DNA from: Arthrobacter livingstonensis
GTDB taxonomy: Bacteria > Actinomycetota > Actinomycetes > Actinomycetales > Micrococcaceae
NCBI RefSeq assembly: GCF_003219815.1
Contig: NZ_QJVD01000021.1
Coordinates: 28,395 to 92,394, forward strand
Direction of reading: 5' to 3'
DNA length: 64,000 bases
How positions within the stretch are numbered: position 1 is the first letter of the stretch; each line of letters opens with the position of its first letter. Under the pieces are notes generated by a model that was not told the origin of the DNA, searched no databases, and saw only the letters and a list, made by a program, of their open reading frames with translations. This document shows, in pieces, positions 18,475 to 28,340 of this stretch. Both the position numbers and the translations under genes were made by a program.

Positions 18475-19195
18475 TGTTCTGCTCCTCTTGTGTGTTCGGT
18501 GGCTGGGTGTTCGCGGCCGCCTGCTCTGTTGGTGCCTTCTGGTAAGAGGAATCACCGCTGGGTATTAGGGGCCGGAATGCAACTTGGGGAACCGGGCACG
18601 GGGCAAAAATTGTATCGAGGAAATAAGCGACGCAGGAGCGCCGAGGAACAATTTTTGGAGGAGGGCCCGGCGCGTAGCGCCCTGGTTGCGTGGAGGGCCC
18701 GCCCAGCGATGATGGGGTACCAGAAGGCACAACGTGGTTCGGCGTGTGTTCATGTGGGTCCATCGACCGTGGTGTTTGTTTGTGCTGACCGATGAAACTA
18801 CTGAGGCATTACGGCAGCGGCATCTTGCTTCAGTCTTCATACCTATTCATGGTGCCGGCGGAGCTGAACGACATGATTGGATTCACGAGGACTGCCAGGG
18901 TTTAGGTGCCGGAGCGAGGTGGGCGGGAAGAGCCAGGAGGACAGGGGCAGGCACGGTAGGTAAATTGCGTCCTGGGACTGTGGACGCGGGCCACGGTGAG
19001 GTGCCGATGCCCGTAGGGCGCTTTCACGTTACCCGAGACTCAGACGAGTTCTCTCGACTCGCTTCCCTAAAAGTGGGCATGTAGTGTCGCGGCTGAAAAA
19101 TCCGATGGCGCGGATAAGATCAAGAGATATGCTCAGCGTCTTCCCAGATCAGGAAACATGCTTAGAGTCTTCCTAGATCAGGAGAACTACCCGCC
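18475..19195. other. 721-base gene-poor junction between transfer region and defence island
   Basis: Several open frames exist, but none has a ribosome-binding site, recognisable motifs or codon use that convinces me. The left part must hold the promoter of the minus-strand DUF4192 operon, and the right part the promoter of hsdM. The only structured element I see is the 29-base tandem repeat at 19129-19187, listed separately. Confidence 0.5.
19129..19187 (+). repeat. 29-base tandem duplication in the hsdM leader
   Basis: Two adjacent copies that begin ATGCTCAGCGTCTTCC and ATGCTTAGAGTCTTCC and continue with AGATCAGGA. They differ at only a few positions. The second copy supplies the AGGAG ribosome-binding sequence for hsdM. 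A duplicated control element or a short leader duplication would both explain it. Confidence 0.6.
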
Positions 19196-21202
19196 GTGTC
19201 TATTTTGTCCAGTTTCGTGTGGAGTGTCGCCGACACCCTGCGCGGCCCTTATTCCGATGCCGAGTACGGGTCGGTCATCCTGCCCTTCACAGTGCTGCGC
19301 CGACTCGAGTGCGTCATGGCCCCGCACCGGGAGACGATGGCCGAGATCGTCGCCGCCCATGAGGGCGAGCAGCAGCGGCGCACGCACCTGAAGATCCGCA
19401 CGCGGAGCGCGGACAGCGCCGGGCTTTCGTTCTGGACGACCAGCGACTACACGCTCAAGAAAGCACTACAGGACCCGGATAACCTGGCGGCCAACCTCAT
19501 CGACTACGTCGGCGGCTTCTCCGCGAACCTCGACGTGTTTAAGTCCTTCGACTTCGAGAACATCATCCGCACGCTCGATGCGCGCGACCGCCTCGCCCAG
19601 GTAGCCCGTCACTTCGAGCAGATCGACCTGTCGCCGGACGCGGTATCCAATGCCGACATGGGCGACCTGTTCGAAAACCTCATCTACCGGTTCGCCGAGT
19701 CAGCCAATGACGGCGCAGGGCAGTTCTACACGCCCCGCGACGTGGTGCGCCTCCTAGTCGACCTGGTCTACGACGAGGATACTGACGCGCTACGCGAGCG
19801 CGGCACAGTACGCTCCATCTACGACCCCACGGTCGGCACCGGCGGCATGCTCACCGTCGCAGAAGAGCACTTGCACGATCTCAACCCCGACGCTTCGACG
19901 GCTCTGTACGGGCAGGAGATCAACCCGCGCACCTACGCCATCTGCAAGGCGGACCTGCTCATCAAGGGGCAGGACCCGGCCAACGTCCGTCAGGGAGACA
20001 CGCTTGTCGTGGACAAATTTGAGGATCGGCGCTTCGACTATGTGCTGTCGAACCCTCCGTTCGGGACCGACTGGAAGGCCATCGAATCGGACGTGAAAAA
20101 AGAACACGTCCGCGGTGGACAGGGTCGCTTCGCTCCGGGTCTGCCGGCGGTCGGAGACGCGGCTATGTTATTCCTGCTGCACGTGGCCTCGAAGCTGCGC
20201 GATGTCGACGAAAATGGCCGTGGAGGCAAGGCCGGCATCGTCCTTAACGGTTCTCCGCTGTTCAACGGAGGTGCAGGGTCGGGTCCCTCGGAGATCCGGG
20301 GCCACATGCTGGAGAGCGACCTCGTCGAGGCGATCGTTGCGTTGCCGAACGAAATGTTTTACAACACCGGGATCGCCACTTACCTTTGGATCCTGTCGAA
20401 CGCGAAATCCGAAGATCGGAAGGGCAAGGTCCAGCTCATCGATGCCACCGGTTTGGGCTCGAAGCTGCGCAAATCCGTCGGCTCCAAGCGAGTCGGGATC
20501 TCGGACGAGAGCCGCGAGGCGATTGTTAGGGCCTTCGCCGGGACGCAGAACGAGGACGGCAAGTCCGCTGTACCGGTAAAGGTCTTCTCCAACCGCGACT
20601 TTGCCTATTGGACCGTCACAGTCGAGCGCCCGCTCCAGCTGCGTTTCCAGTGCACGCCCGAGACGATCAGCACCGTGACTGAGCACAAGAAGCTCGGACC
20701 GATCGATGGGCTCGGCGTAGCACTCGATGCGTTCGGTGACGCGGTGTACCTCAATCGCGAAAAGTTCAACAAAGCGCTCGGCAAGCACCTAGGTGACCGG
20801 GGGCTCACTCTGACCCCTGCGCAGCGCAAGACGCTGTTACAGACAATCGGTGTCCATGACGATACGGCTGATTACTGCCGTGTCGCTTCGGGGAAGAGCA
20901 AGGATGACATCGAGCCTGACCCTGCGCTGCGCGACACCGAGAACGTACCGTTCGGCTGGGGCGGACACCCGAAGACGCACGAAGCACTCAATGAGACCGT
21001 TCAGGCGTACTTCGACGCCGAGGTCAAGCCCCACGTCGACGATGCCTGGATCGACTGGGACAAGACCAAGACAGGTTACGAGATCCCCTTCACCCGGCAC
21101 TTCTACTCCTATGACCCGCCGCGGCCCATTGAGGAGATCGACACGGACCTCGAACGGGTTGTCGGCGAGATCATGGAGCTGCTCCGCGAGGTGGAGTCGT
21201 GA
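19196..21202 (+). CDS. hsdM: Type I restriction-modification system, methyltransferase subunit
   Basis: A 668-residue N6-adenine methyltransferase subunit. After a four-helix N-terminal domain (SSFVWSVADTLRGPYSDAEY) come AdoMet motif I (YDPTVGTGGML, Asp210 onward) and catalytic motif IV NPPFG (286-290). GQFYTPRDVVRLL is the conserved HsdM segment before motif I. The GTG start has AGGAG upstream in the second copy of the 29-base repeat. The C-terminus overlaps hsdS by 4 bases (GTGA). With HsdS it forms the methylase that protects host DNA, and with HsdR the restriction complex. Confidence 0.95.
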   Translation: MSILSSFVWSVADTLRGPYSDAEYGSVILPFTVLRRLECVMAPHRETMAEIVAAHEGEQQRRTHLKIRTRSADSAGLSFWTTSDYTLKKALQDPDNLAANLIDYVGGFSANLDVFKSFDFENIIRTLDARDRLAQVARHFEQIDLSPDAVSNADMGDLFENLIYRFAESANDGAGQFYTPRDVVRLLVDLVYDEDTDALRERGTVRSIYDPTVGTGGMLTVAEEHLHDLNPDASTALYGQEINPRTYAICKADLLIKGQDPANVRQGDTLVVDKFEDRRFDYVLSNPPFGTDWKAIESDVKKEHVRGGQGRFAPGLPAVGDAAMLFLLHVASKLRDVDENGRGGKAGIVLNGSPLFNGGAGSGPSEIRGHMLESDLVEAIVALPNEMFYNTGIATYLWILSNAKSEDRKGKVQLIDATGLGSKLRKSVGSKRVGISDESREAIVRAFAGTQNEDGKSAVPVKVFSNRDFAYWTVTVERPLQLRFQCTPETISTVTEHKKLGPIDGLGVALDAFGDAVYLNREKFNKALGKHLGDRGLTLTPAQRKTLLQTIGVHDDTADYCRVASGKSKDDIEPDPALRDTENVPFGWGGHPKTHEALNETVQAYFDAEVKPHVDDAWIDWDKTKTGYEIPFTRHFYSYDPPRPIEEIDTDLERVVGEIMELLREVES

Positions 21203-22419
21203 GTATCGCGACGTCACGATCTCGTGCGACTAGAGCTGTCGGGAATCGCTGGCTAGCCGAGATTCCCGAAAACTGGTCTAGCACCAGGCTCCGATTTGTC
21301 TGTGACGTTGCAACTGGGTCAGGCGACACTCAGGATGCCGAGCCAGACGGCGACTATGACTTCTTTGTCCGATCACCGAATCCGCTCCGTAGCACAGTGT
21401 TCACGTTCAATACCGAGGCTGTGCTTACCGCTGGTGATGGAGCCGTGGGAGAAATTTTCCACCATGTTTGTGGCAAATTCCATGCCCATCAGCGTGTTTA
21501 TGTACTTACCAACTTCCGTGGTGTGATGCCACGATACTTCTACTACTACTTCTCGTCCTATTTTAGGCTCATGGCGCAGGACGGTTCGGCGCGGACAACC
21601 GTGGATTCAGTGCGGCGATGGATGCTTACGGACATGCCATTCGTTCTGCCACCTCTCGACGAACAGCGCGTCATTGCCGACTATCTTGACGGGGAGACGG
21701 CCCAGATCGACGCGCTCGTGGCCAAACAGCAGGAGTTCATTGGGCTGCTGCGGGAGCGGCGAGCAACTGTGATAACCGCGGAGTTCGACTCGAAGGTCAA
21801 AGGTCGCCTCCGGCACGCTATCAAGTTTTCGCAGACAGGGCCTTTTGGTACTCAGCTGTCGGCCAACGAGTACGTGGAAAATGGTGTTCCTGTCATAAAT
21901 CCGTCCCACATTAAACGAGGGATGATGGAGCCAGATTTGGCGATCTCAGTGTCTTGCGAAAAGGCGGCCGAGCTGAGTCGACATCGCCTAGAGTTAGGCG
22001 ATATTGTCCTCGGCAGAAAAGGTGAGGTTGACAAGTCGGCCCTTGTGACTAAGACGGAGGTTGGCTATATTTGCGGCTCAGATTCAATGCTCCTCCGCCC
22101 TGCCGCGGCAACAGTTCCCTCGTATTTGTGGTGGTTTTTCCAGTCGTCTGCGGCTCACAATCAGCTTGAACGATGGTCTGTCGGCTCCACGGTTGCCGGC
22201 CTTAACCAGGTGACTATTTCTAACGTGACTGTCCCTTTGCCATCAAATTCAGAGCAGCGCAGGATTGTGGAGCACCTTAACGAGCAGACCAACCGCATTG
22301 ACGCACTGATTGCCAAGGGCGAGGAACATATAGCACTGGCCAAGGAACGGCGCTCGGCGCTGATAACAGCAGCAGTGACCGGACAGTTCGATGTACGCAC
22401 AGCACTAAAGGGGACCTGA
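21199..22419 (+). CDS. hsdS: Type I restriction-modification system, specificity subunit
   Basis: A 406-residue HsdS with two target-recognition domains (about residues 15-150 and 205-340). Each is followed by a similar conserved helix region: LPPLDEQRVIADYLDGETAQ with DALVAKQQEF, and LPSNSEQRRIVEHLNEQTNR with DALIAKGEEH. These repeats give the usual pseudo-twofold shape that reads a bipartite target. Recognition sequence cannot be read from the protein. The GTG start overlaps the hsdM stop. TRD1 appears slightly short, but both halves look complete. Confidence 0.93.
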   Translation: MSIATSRSRATRAVGNRWLAEIPENWSSTRLRFVCDVATGSGDTQDAEPDGDYDFFVRSPNPLRSTVFTFNTEAVLTAGDGAVGEIFHHVCGKFHAHQRVYVLTNFRGVMPRYFYYYFSSYFRLMAQDGSARTTVDSVRRWMLTDMPFVLPPLDEQRVIADYLDGETAQIDALVAKQQEFIGLLRERRATVITAEFDSKVKGRLRHAIKFSQTGPFGTQLSANEYVENGVPVINPSHIKRGMMEPDLAISVSCEKAAELSRHRLELGDIVLGRKGEVDKSALVTKTEVGYICGSDSMLLRPAAATVPSYLWWFFQSSAAHNQLERWSVGSTVAGLNQVTISNVTVPLPSNSEQRRIVEHLNEQTNRIDALIAKGEEHIALAKERRSALITAAVTGQFDVRTALKGT

Positions 22420-22424
22420 GGACT

Positions 22425-25400
22425 ATGGCATCACCGGACGGCACGCGCGAAGAAGCATTTGAGACCGAGATCGGCGAGTACCTGGCCGCCCATGGATGGG
22501 AATACAGCCAGACCGACGAGGGGTACGACGCACAGCGGGCGGTCTGGCCTGAGGATATCCACTGCTGGCTTAGCGATACGCAGCCTGATGAGTACGCCAA
22601 AGTCGTGCGCGTCGGTACCAGAGCCGAGGCCATGGACCGTGAGGCGCTGCTATCTTCTCTTGTGTCCCATCTGGACACACCGATGAGCTCGGGTGGCGGC
22701 ACGCTGAACGTGCTGCGGAGGAAGTTCTCTCACACTCGCGGAGCAACTGCGCACCTGAGGATGTGCCAATTCAAGCCAGCCACCACACTGAATCGCGAGG
22801 TCACGGAGCATTACCGCAAGGTGCGCCTGCGAGTGGTCCGCCAGGTGCACTTCTCCCCGAAACGTGGGGACTCCCGGTCGATCGACCTCGTGTTCTTCGT
22901 CAACGGCTTGCCGGTGGCGACCTGCGAACTCAAGTCGTTCTTCAAGCAGGAGTGGCGCAGCGCGGTGTACCAGTACCGCAAGGACCGGAGCCCTGGCGGT
23001 CAGCCGCTGCTCGGCTTCGGTACCCGTGCATTGGTGCACTTCGCGGTGGACGATGACCAGGTGCACATGACGACGAAGCTGGCCGGCGAAAAGACGTACT
23101 TCCTGCCTTTCAACCGAGGCCACGATGACTCAGGTGCGGCCGGCAACCCGGCCAACCCCGACGGTGCCGCCACGTCGTACTTGTGGGAGCAAATCCTGCA
23201 ACGCGACACTTGGTTGTCCATCCTCGGTTCGCAGATTTTCCTCAAGACCGAAGCGGACGAAGACCCTGCCACCGGCAGGATCAAGCGCTCCACAACACTG
23301 GTTTTCCCGCGCTATCACCAGTGGCGAGCAGTCAACAGGCTCGTCAACGGGATCATCGAGGAGGGCCCAGGCAGCCGGTACCTCATCGAGCACTCTGCCG
23401 GGTCGGGCAAGACGAACACGATCGCCTGGACCGCGCACCGGCTCGCGCGCCTCCACGACGCCTCGAACACCAAGGTGTTCGACAAGGTCCTCATCGTCTC
23501 CGACCGCCGGGTCCTGGACGCGCAGCTTCAGCAGGCTGTCGAGCAGGTCGACGACACCGTCGGCACCGTCGCCCTCATCGACTCTACGGTCGTGCGGCGC
23601 TCTGGCGGGTCGAAGTCACGGGCGCTCTTGGACGCGCTCACCGGTTCTGCCCTCATCGTTGTCGTCACGATCCAGACTTTCCCCTATGTCAAGGGTCTGC
23701 TGGAGACAACGCTGGGCGACAAGAACTTTGCGGTAATCATCGACGAGGCGCATACCTCTCAATCGGGCAAGACTGCGGCTGACCTGAAGAAAGTCCTCAC
23801 CGACGGTGGTCAGCTCACCAACGAAGAAGAGCTGGACAGCCAGGACATCGTCAACCAGGTGGTGGAAGCCGACGTCGCGCGAGAGCAGCAGATCGCCGTA
23901 GAAACAGCCGCACGGGCCGGGGCTCGAAATGTGTCTCTGCTGGCATTCACGGCGACCCCGAAAACCAAAACGAAGGTCCTTTTTGGCCGTGAGAACGACG
24001 ACGGCAAGCCCATGTCGTTCGACGTCTATTCGATGCGGCAGGCGATCGAAGAGGAGTTCATCATCGACGTGCTGCGCGGCTACCAAACCTACCGGACTGC
24101 CTTCGAGATCGAGCAGCACGACGACAGCGGCATCGTCACAAGCATCACCACCGGTGGGTCCGACGCCGAGGGGTCTGAAACTGACAGGTCTGACACCGAC
24201 GAGGACAGACTCGTCGATCCGAAGGTGGCGACGCGCAAGATCATGCGCTTCGCCAATCTGCACCCCACGAATGTCGGCCAGAAAGTCGAGATCATCGTCG
24301 AGCACTTCCGCGCCAACGTCGCCCACCTCCTGGACGGTCACGCCAAGGCCATGGTCGTTACCGATTCACGCCAGGCGGCGGTGCGGTACAAACTCGAGAC
24401 CGACAAGTACGTGAACCAAAAAGGCTATGGCTACCAATCCATCGTCGCCTTCAGCGACAAGATCAGTGATGACGAGTACGGACTCACCGATGCGACTGAG
24501 GCGACGATGAACCCAGGGCTCGGTGCGGATCTCGCACGTGAGTTCAGTCGACCTGAGTTCCGTCTGATGCTCGTCGCCGACAAATTCCAGACGGGCTTCG
24601 ACCAGCCACTATTGTGCGCCATGTACGTCGATAAGAAGCTGCCCGACGTGCACGCAGTGCAGACTCTGTCACGGCTCAACCGGACCTATCGTGCGCCTTC
24701 GGGCGAGTTAAAGAACCGCACCTTCGTGCTCGACTTCGTCAACGATCCCGCTGACATCCGCAAGTCGTTCCTTGCCTACTATCTCGAGGCGAAGGTCGAG
24801 ACCTCTACTGACCCGAACCTGGTCCACCGCCTCGCGACAAAGTTGACCCAAGCTCGGATCTACACGCCAGCCGACGTCGAGAGATACGCCGAAGCGTGGT
24901 GGGCGCGGACTCAGTCCCACGCCGCATTGTCGGCGGCAGTGACGCCCGCTCGGGATGAGTTCGTCAACCGGTGGACGGACGCGGTCGAGCAGCAGGACGC
25001 ACAAGCCCTCGATGAGTTGCGCACCTTCAAGAAGGACTGCGGCTCTTACGTGCGCCTGTACGACTTCATGTCCCAGGTCGTTGACTATGCCACGAGCGAT
25101 CTAGAGAAGCTCGTGGAGTTCCTGCGTCAGCTCACGCGTATTTTGCCTGGCAATGATCAGGTCGGTAACGTCAACGTCTCAGGACTGGAGTTGCGCCGAG
25201 TCCGACAGATCGACCAAGGTAAAGCAGACATCGGACTGTCCGGAGACCAGGACACCCCGTCGATTCAGGGCATCACGGGCGTCGGTTCCCACGTCTCGCG
25301 GCAGGATCCGCAGCACGAGCTGCTGTCGGAGGTCGTGTCCAGGATCAATGCGCTGTTCGGCGCGGAGTTCGCCGATCCGCAGATCGAGGGCTTCGTTGTC

Positions 25401-25682
25401 GCGGCAGCCGGCATGGCCGAGGAAGATCCGCGCCTAGCCGACCAAATCGACCACAACGCACTTGACCAGTTCATGTCGTCCCCTGAGCTACGGGAGACGC
25501 TCACCGATGCCGCGGTGCTGAACGAGGGGGCGTTCGGCAAGCTCACCGGTGCGCTCACCGGAGAGAGCGACCGGGCCGACGAGTTCATCCGACTCATCGG
25601 CGCGTATCTCTATCAGTCGCGCCGACTTCGAATGGACGACGACGCCGATGCTGATACGCCGCGCGTGGATCCCGAGGAGTGA
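22425..25682 (+). CDS. hsdR: Type I restriction enzyme, translocase/endonuclease subunit
   Basis: A 1085-residue HsdR. The N-terminal PD-(D/E)xK nuclease shows Asp154 in RSIDLVFFVNG and Glu168-x-Lys170 in ATCELKS. The SF2 motor follows with Walker A SAGSGKT (324-330), DEAH (440-443), LLAFTATPK and a later DKFQTGFDQP helicase motif. Length is normal for the family. It begins six bases after hsdS with GAGG just upstream. All three subunits look intact, so the system is probably active. Confidence 0.95.
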   Translation: MASPDGTREEAFETEIGEYLAAHGWEYSQTDEGYDAQRAVWPEDIHCWLSDTQPDEYAKVVRVGTRAEAMDREALLSSLVSHLDTPMSSGGGTLNVLRRKFSHTRGATAHLRMCQFKPATTLNREVTEHYRKVRLRVVRQVHFSPKRGDSRSIDLVFFVNGLPVATCELKSFFKQEWRSAVYQYRKDRSPGGQPLLGFGTRALVHFAVDDDQVHMTTKLAGEKTYFLPFNRGHDDSGAAGNPANPDGAATSYLWEQILQRDTWLSILGSQIFLKTEADEDPATGRIKRSTTLVFPRYHQWRAVNRLVNGIIEEGPGSRYLIEHSAGSGKTNTIAWTAHRLARLHDASNTKVFDKVLIVSDRRVLDAQLQQAVEQVDDTVGTVALIDSTVVRRSGGSKSRALLDALTGSALIVVVTIQTFPYVKGLLETTLGDKNFAVIIDEAHTSQSGKTAADLKKVLTDGGQLTNEEELDSQDIVNQVVEADVAREQQIAVETAARAGARNVSLLAFTATPKTKTKVLFGRENDDGKPMSFDVYSMRQAIEEEFIIDVLRGYQTYRTAFEIEQHDDSGIVTSITTGGSDAEGSETDRSDTDEDRLVDPKVATRKIMRFANLHPTNVGQKVEIIVEHFRANVAHLLDGHAKAMVVTDSRQAAVRYKLETDKYVNQKGYGYQSIVAFSDKISDDEYGLTDATEATMNPGLGADLAREFSRPEFRLMLVADKFQTGFDQPLLCAMYVDKKLPDVHAVQTLSRLNRTYRAPSGELKNRTFVLDFVNDPADIRKSFLAYYLEAKVETSTDPNLVHRLATKLTQARIYTPADVERYAEAWWARTQSHAALSAAVTPARDEFVNRWTDAVEQQDAQALDELRTFKKDCGSYVRLYDFMSQVVDYATSDLEKLVEFLRQLTRILPGNDQVGNVNVSGLELRRVRQIDQGKADIGLSGDQDTPSIQGITGVGSHVSRQDPQHELLSEVVSRINALFGAEFADPQIEGFVVAAAGMAEEDPRLADQIDHNALDQFMSSPELRETLTDAAVLNEGAFGKLTGALTGESDRADEFIRLIGAYLYQSRRLRMDDDADADTPRVDPEE

Positions 25683-25796
25683 CTGTTCGAACTCGTCCCT
25701 CCCGAAAACCGCGAGTCAATGGAAATGAAGTTGGAGTTGACGTGATTTGACGATCATTGACGAGCGAAATTATCACCTTGGGGAGGGGGCGTTGTC

Positions 25797-28340
25797 ATGA
25801 AAAATGCGCACCCAGCTATACAAGCCGTCTATCAAGAGCCTGAGCGCCCCCCGTACTCAGACAGAGAACGCAATCGAATCGGTCTTGAGCAAACCACAAG
25901 CCCGTCATTGGCTCGTGCCCTCGCCGTTGGATGTCTCAGTCGCCTGGACCAGAGCCTTTCGTCCATCGACATCTGGGATCCCGCATCCGGTTCCGGGTAT
26001 GCGGGCCATCTCCTTGTGGAGGCGTTGCGTTCCGTAGGAGTGCAGGTCCGGTATCGCGGACAGGACATAGATGCGGCAGCCGTGTCGGCCAGCCGACAAC
26101 GCTTCGAGGGCATTCCCAATGTCGAGTTCGCTGTCGGGAATACACTGGAGCGGGACGAATTCAGGGATTTCTCGGCCGATCTGGTGATTGTCGATGCGCC
26201 GTGGGGTGTGAGCTGGGCGAGCTCAGCATCAGCCGTGGAATCCCGCAAGAGCGAGGGATCTTTCAGATTTGGCCTTCCGCAGCGGTCCGACAGCTCATGG
26301 CTTTTCATCTCGCTTGCGCTGGAGAAGCTGCGGCCGTCTGCGGAGGGAGGTGGAAGGGCAGCGGCCTTGGTCACCCCCAGTGCGTTGAGCGCGGGCGGTG
26401 CCACTGCCGCCTTGAGGCGACGAATCGTCGAAGCGGGCATGCTCGAGTCGGTCACGCGCCTGCCCGAAGGGCTCGCACCGAACACGTCCATCCCCTTGTA
26501 TCTACTGACCTTCACCAACAAAGCCGGTGAAGCCGGACGAGGCAAGGCGATGGTCGCAGATCTGCAGACGCGGTTCACGGCCGATCGCTGGTATCGGAGG
26601 ATGCTAGATTCCGCCTTCCAAGAGCTCGAGTCAGGGATGCGGACTGGAAAGCCCGGACCACGCAACAGAAGCATAGGTGTTCGGCAGTTCATCCGTAGAG
26701 ACGCCCGGCTCTCACGTGCGCCCAGTAGTGGGGGCAAGCTGTCGTGGCGTGTCATGACCTACAACGACACAATGATCGACGATCGGCTCCTGGAATCCCG
26801 CTACGGTCCGGGATCCGGTGTGGTGATCGATGAGGAACCGAGCGAGATTTTCGACCTGGACCCCAGTCGCCTGTTCGTCGATGACTCCGGCGACCTGCTG
26901 AAGGACCTGGGTGCGAAAGGATGGGCGAATCGACGCCTGAGCAGTTTCCTCGCCAGTGAGCCTGAAGCGGTGAAAGATGCGGCCTGCGAAGCCCATGAGG
27001 GTCAGGTCTTCATCCCGACAGGTCGGAGTGGCAAAGTTTCCACTGAACCATCGAGCACCGAATCAGATGGCAGAGTGCTCTCGGTCCAATTCGACGGGGA
27101 TGCAGTCGAACCGGAATTCCTGGCGGCATGGCTCAACTCGGAGCAGGGAATATTAAGCAGACGCAGGGCGATCGACGCCAGCAGCTCGGGCACACATGTG
27201 AAGGCGCTCAGATCTGATACAAAGTCCCTGATGCGCTGGGCCGACGAGCTCATCGTCCCTGTGCCCGAAAGAGGGAGGCAGCTTGCGTTGGCCGCGGCAG
27301 ACGAGAAGCTCGGATCATTTCAAGCCGAGTTGAAGAGCCAGCGAGAAAGCATCTGGGCCTCTCCCGAAGACGCGGAGGAAGTGGTGGGCAAGATCGCGAA
27401 TGCGTTCGACGACTCGCTCAACGCTTGGTTCGAACAGCTTCCCTTCCCGGTCGCTTCGGCGTTGTGGACGGCTGAAACCGCTACGTCGCTTGGTGGCCGA
27501 GTGGAGGCATATTTTCACGCCTGGGAGGCCCTCGTGACCTTTCACGCTACCGTGCTTCTATCAGCCGGACGCAGCGATCCGGGTAGAAGCGCCGAGGTCG
27601 AAGTGGCCATTCGTCAGGTGTTGCAGGATCAGCACATCGGCATTGAACGTGCCTCGTTTGGAACTTGGGTGGCCATCTTGGAGGGGACTTCCAAGTACTT
27701 ACGTGGTGCCCTCGAAAGCGGTGACCCTGACGAGGTTGCCCGGATTCGAGCCACGTTTGGGGATCTCAGTGAATCCGCGATCGAGCGTTTGATTTCGAAG
27801 GATGTCGTCAAGAAATTCAAGGAGCTGAACACCAAACGAAACCGGTGGCGTGGCCACGGGGGCCATACTTCTGAGGAAGAACAGAGGGCGCAGGTCGATT
27901 CATTGATTTCAGACCTGCGGGAGCTTCGCTTGGTTCTCGGCAGCGTCTGGTCGCAGCTCCTCCTTGTCCGCGCTGGAAGCGCTAAACGCGTGCTCGGTGG
28001 GTACGTCCAGGCTGCAGAGGTTGCTGTCGGTACTCGCTCACCCTTTATCACGAGGGAATTCGAGGTGGGAGATGCCATGCTCGACGGAGAGCTGTACCTC
28101 GTTCGCGATGGATCGCAGTCTCCGCTGCGGCTGGGCCGGTTCGTGCAGCTCCGCGCGGCTCCGCCCAATGCCCAGTACACGAGTTATTTCTACAACCGCA
28201 CTGAAGGGGCCAGCGTCCGCATGGTCAGCTACCAGTACGGTCCTGGAAGTGAAGTGGAGGATGATGCAGAGAGATTCCGGGAAGTTTTCGGCACGCTTTC
28301 CGCAGAGTCAGCCTATAAATTGGAGCGGGGACATCCATGA
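25797..28340 (+). CDS. Methyltransferase-like / specificity-like / HEPN-like fusion protein
   Basis: An 847-residue multidomain protein. Residues about 30-290 form a class I AdoMet-methyltransferase-like domain with motif I DPASGSGYAG (61-70), but the catalytic motif IV position reads DAPW (133-136) rather than N/D-P-P-Y/F/W, so activity is uncertain. Residues about 370-530 resemble a type I specificity (TRD) half: EFLAAWLNSEQGILSRR, then GTHVKALRSD and ELIVPVPERGRQ. Residues about 565-705 look HEPN-like: FHAWEALVTFHATVLL, then KRNRWRGHGG with Arg681, Asn682 and His687 in the RNx4H pattern. GGAGGGGG precedes ATG 25797. The stop overlaps the GIY-YIG nuclease start (ATGA), so the two are almost certainly partners. 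I know no named system with this domain set. Confidence 0.6.
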   Translation: MKNAHPAIQAVYQEPERPPYSDRERNRIGLEQTTSPSLARALAVGCLSRLDQSLSSIDIWDPASGSGYAGHLLVEALRSVGVQVRYRGQDIDAAAVSASRQRFEGIPNVEFAVGNTLERDEFRDFSADLVIVDAPWGVSWASSASAVESRKSEGSFRFGLPQRSDSSWLFISLALEKLRPSAEGGGRAAALVTPSALSAGGATAALRRRIVEAGMLESVTRLPEGLAPNTSIPLYLLTFTNKAGEAGRGKAMVADLQTRFTADRWYRRMLDSAFQELESGMRTGKPGPRNRSIGVRQFIRRDARLSRAPSSGGKLSWRVMTYNDTMIDDRLLESRYGPGSGVVIDEEPSEIFDLDPSRLFVDDSGDLLKDLGAKGWANRRLSSFLASEPEAVKDAACEAHEGQVFIPTGRSGKVSTEPSSTESDGRVLSVQFDGDAVEPEFLAAWLNSEQGILSRRRAIDASSSGTHVKALRSDTKSLMRWADELIVPVPERGRQLALAAADEKLGSFQAELKSQRESIWASPEDAEEVVGKIANAFDDSLNAWFEQLPFPVASALWTAETATSLGGRVEAYFHAWEALVTFHATVLLSAGRSDPGRSAEVEVAIRQVLQDQHIGIERASFGTWVAILEGTSKYLRGALESGDPDEVARIRATFGDLSESAIERLISKDVVKKFKELNTKRNRWRGHGGHTSEEEQRAQVDSLISDLRELRLVLGSVWSQLLLVRAGSAKRVLGGYVQAAEVAVGTRSPFITREFEVGDAMLDGELYLVRDGSQSPLRLGRFVQLRAAPPNAQYTSYFYNRTEGASVRMVSYQYGPGSEVEDDAERFREVFGTLSAESAYKLERGHP

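Noticed and set aside
18235-19084. Plus-strand ORFs between the DUF4192 gene and hsdM
   Set aside because: The first overlaps DUF4192 antisense and the second has no ribosome-binding site or conserved motif.
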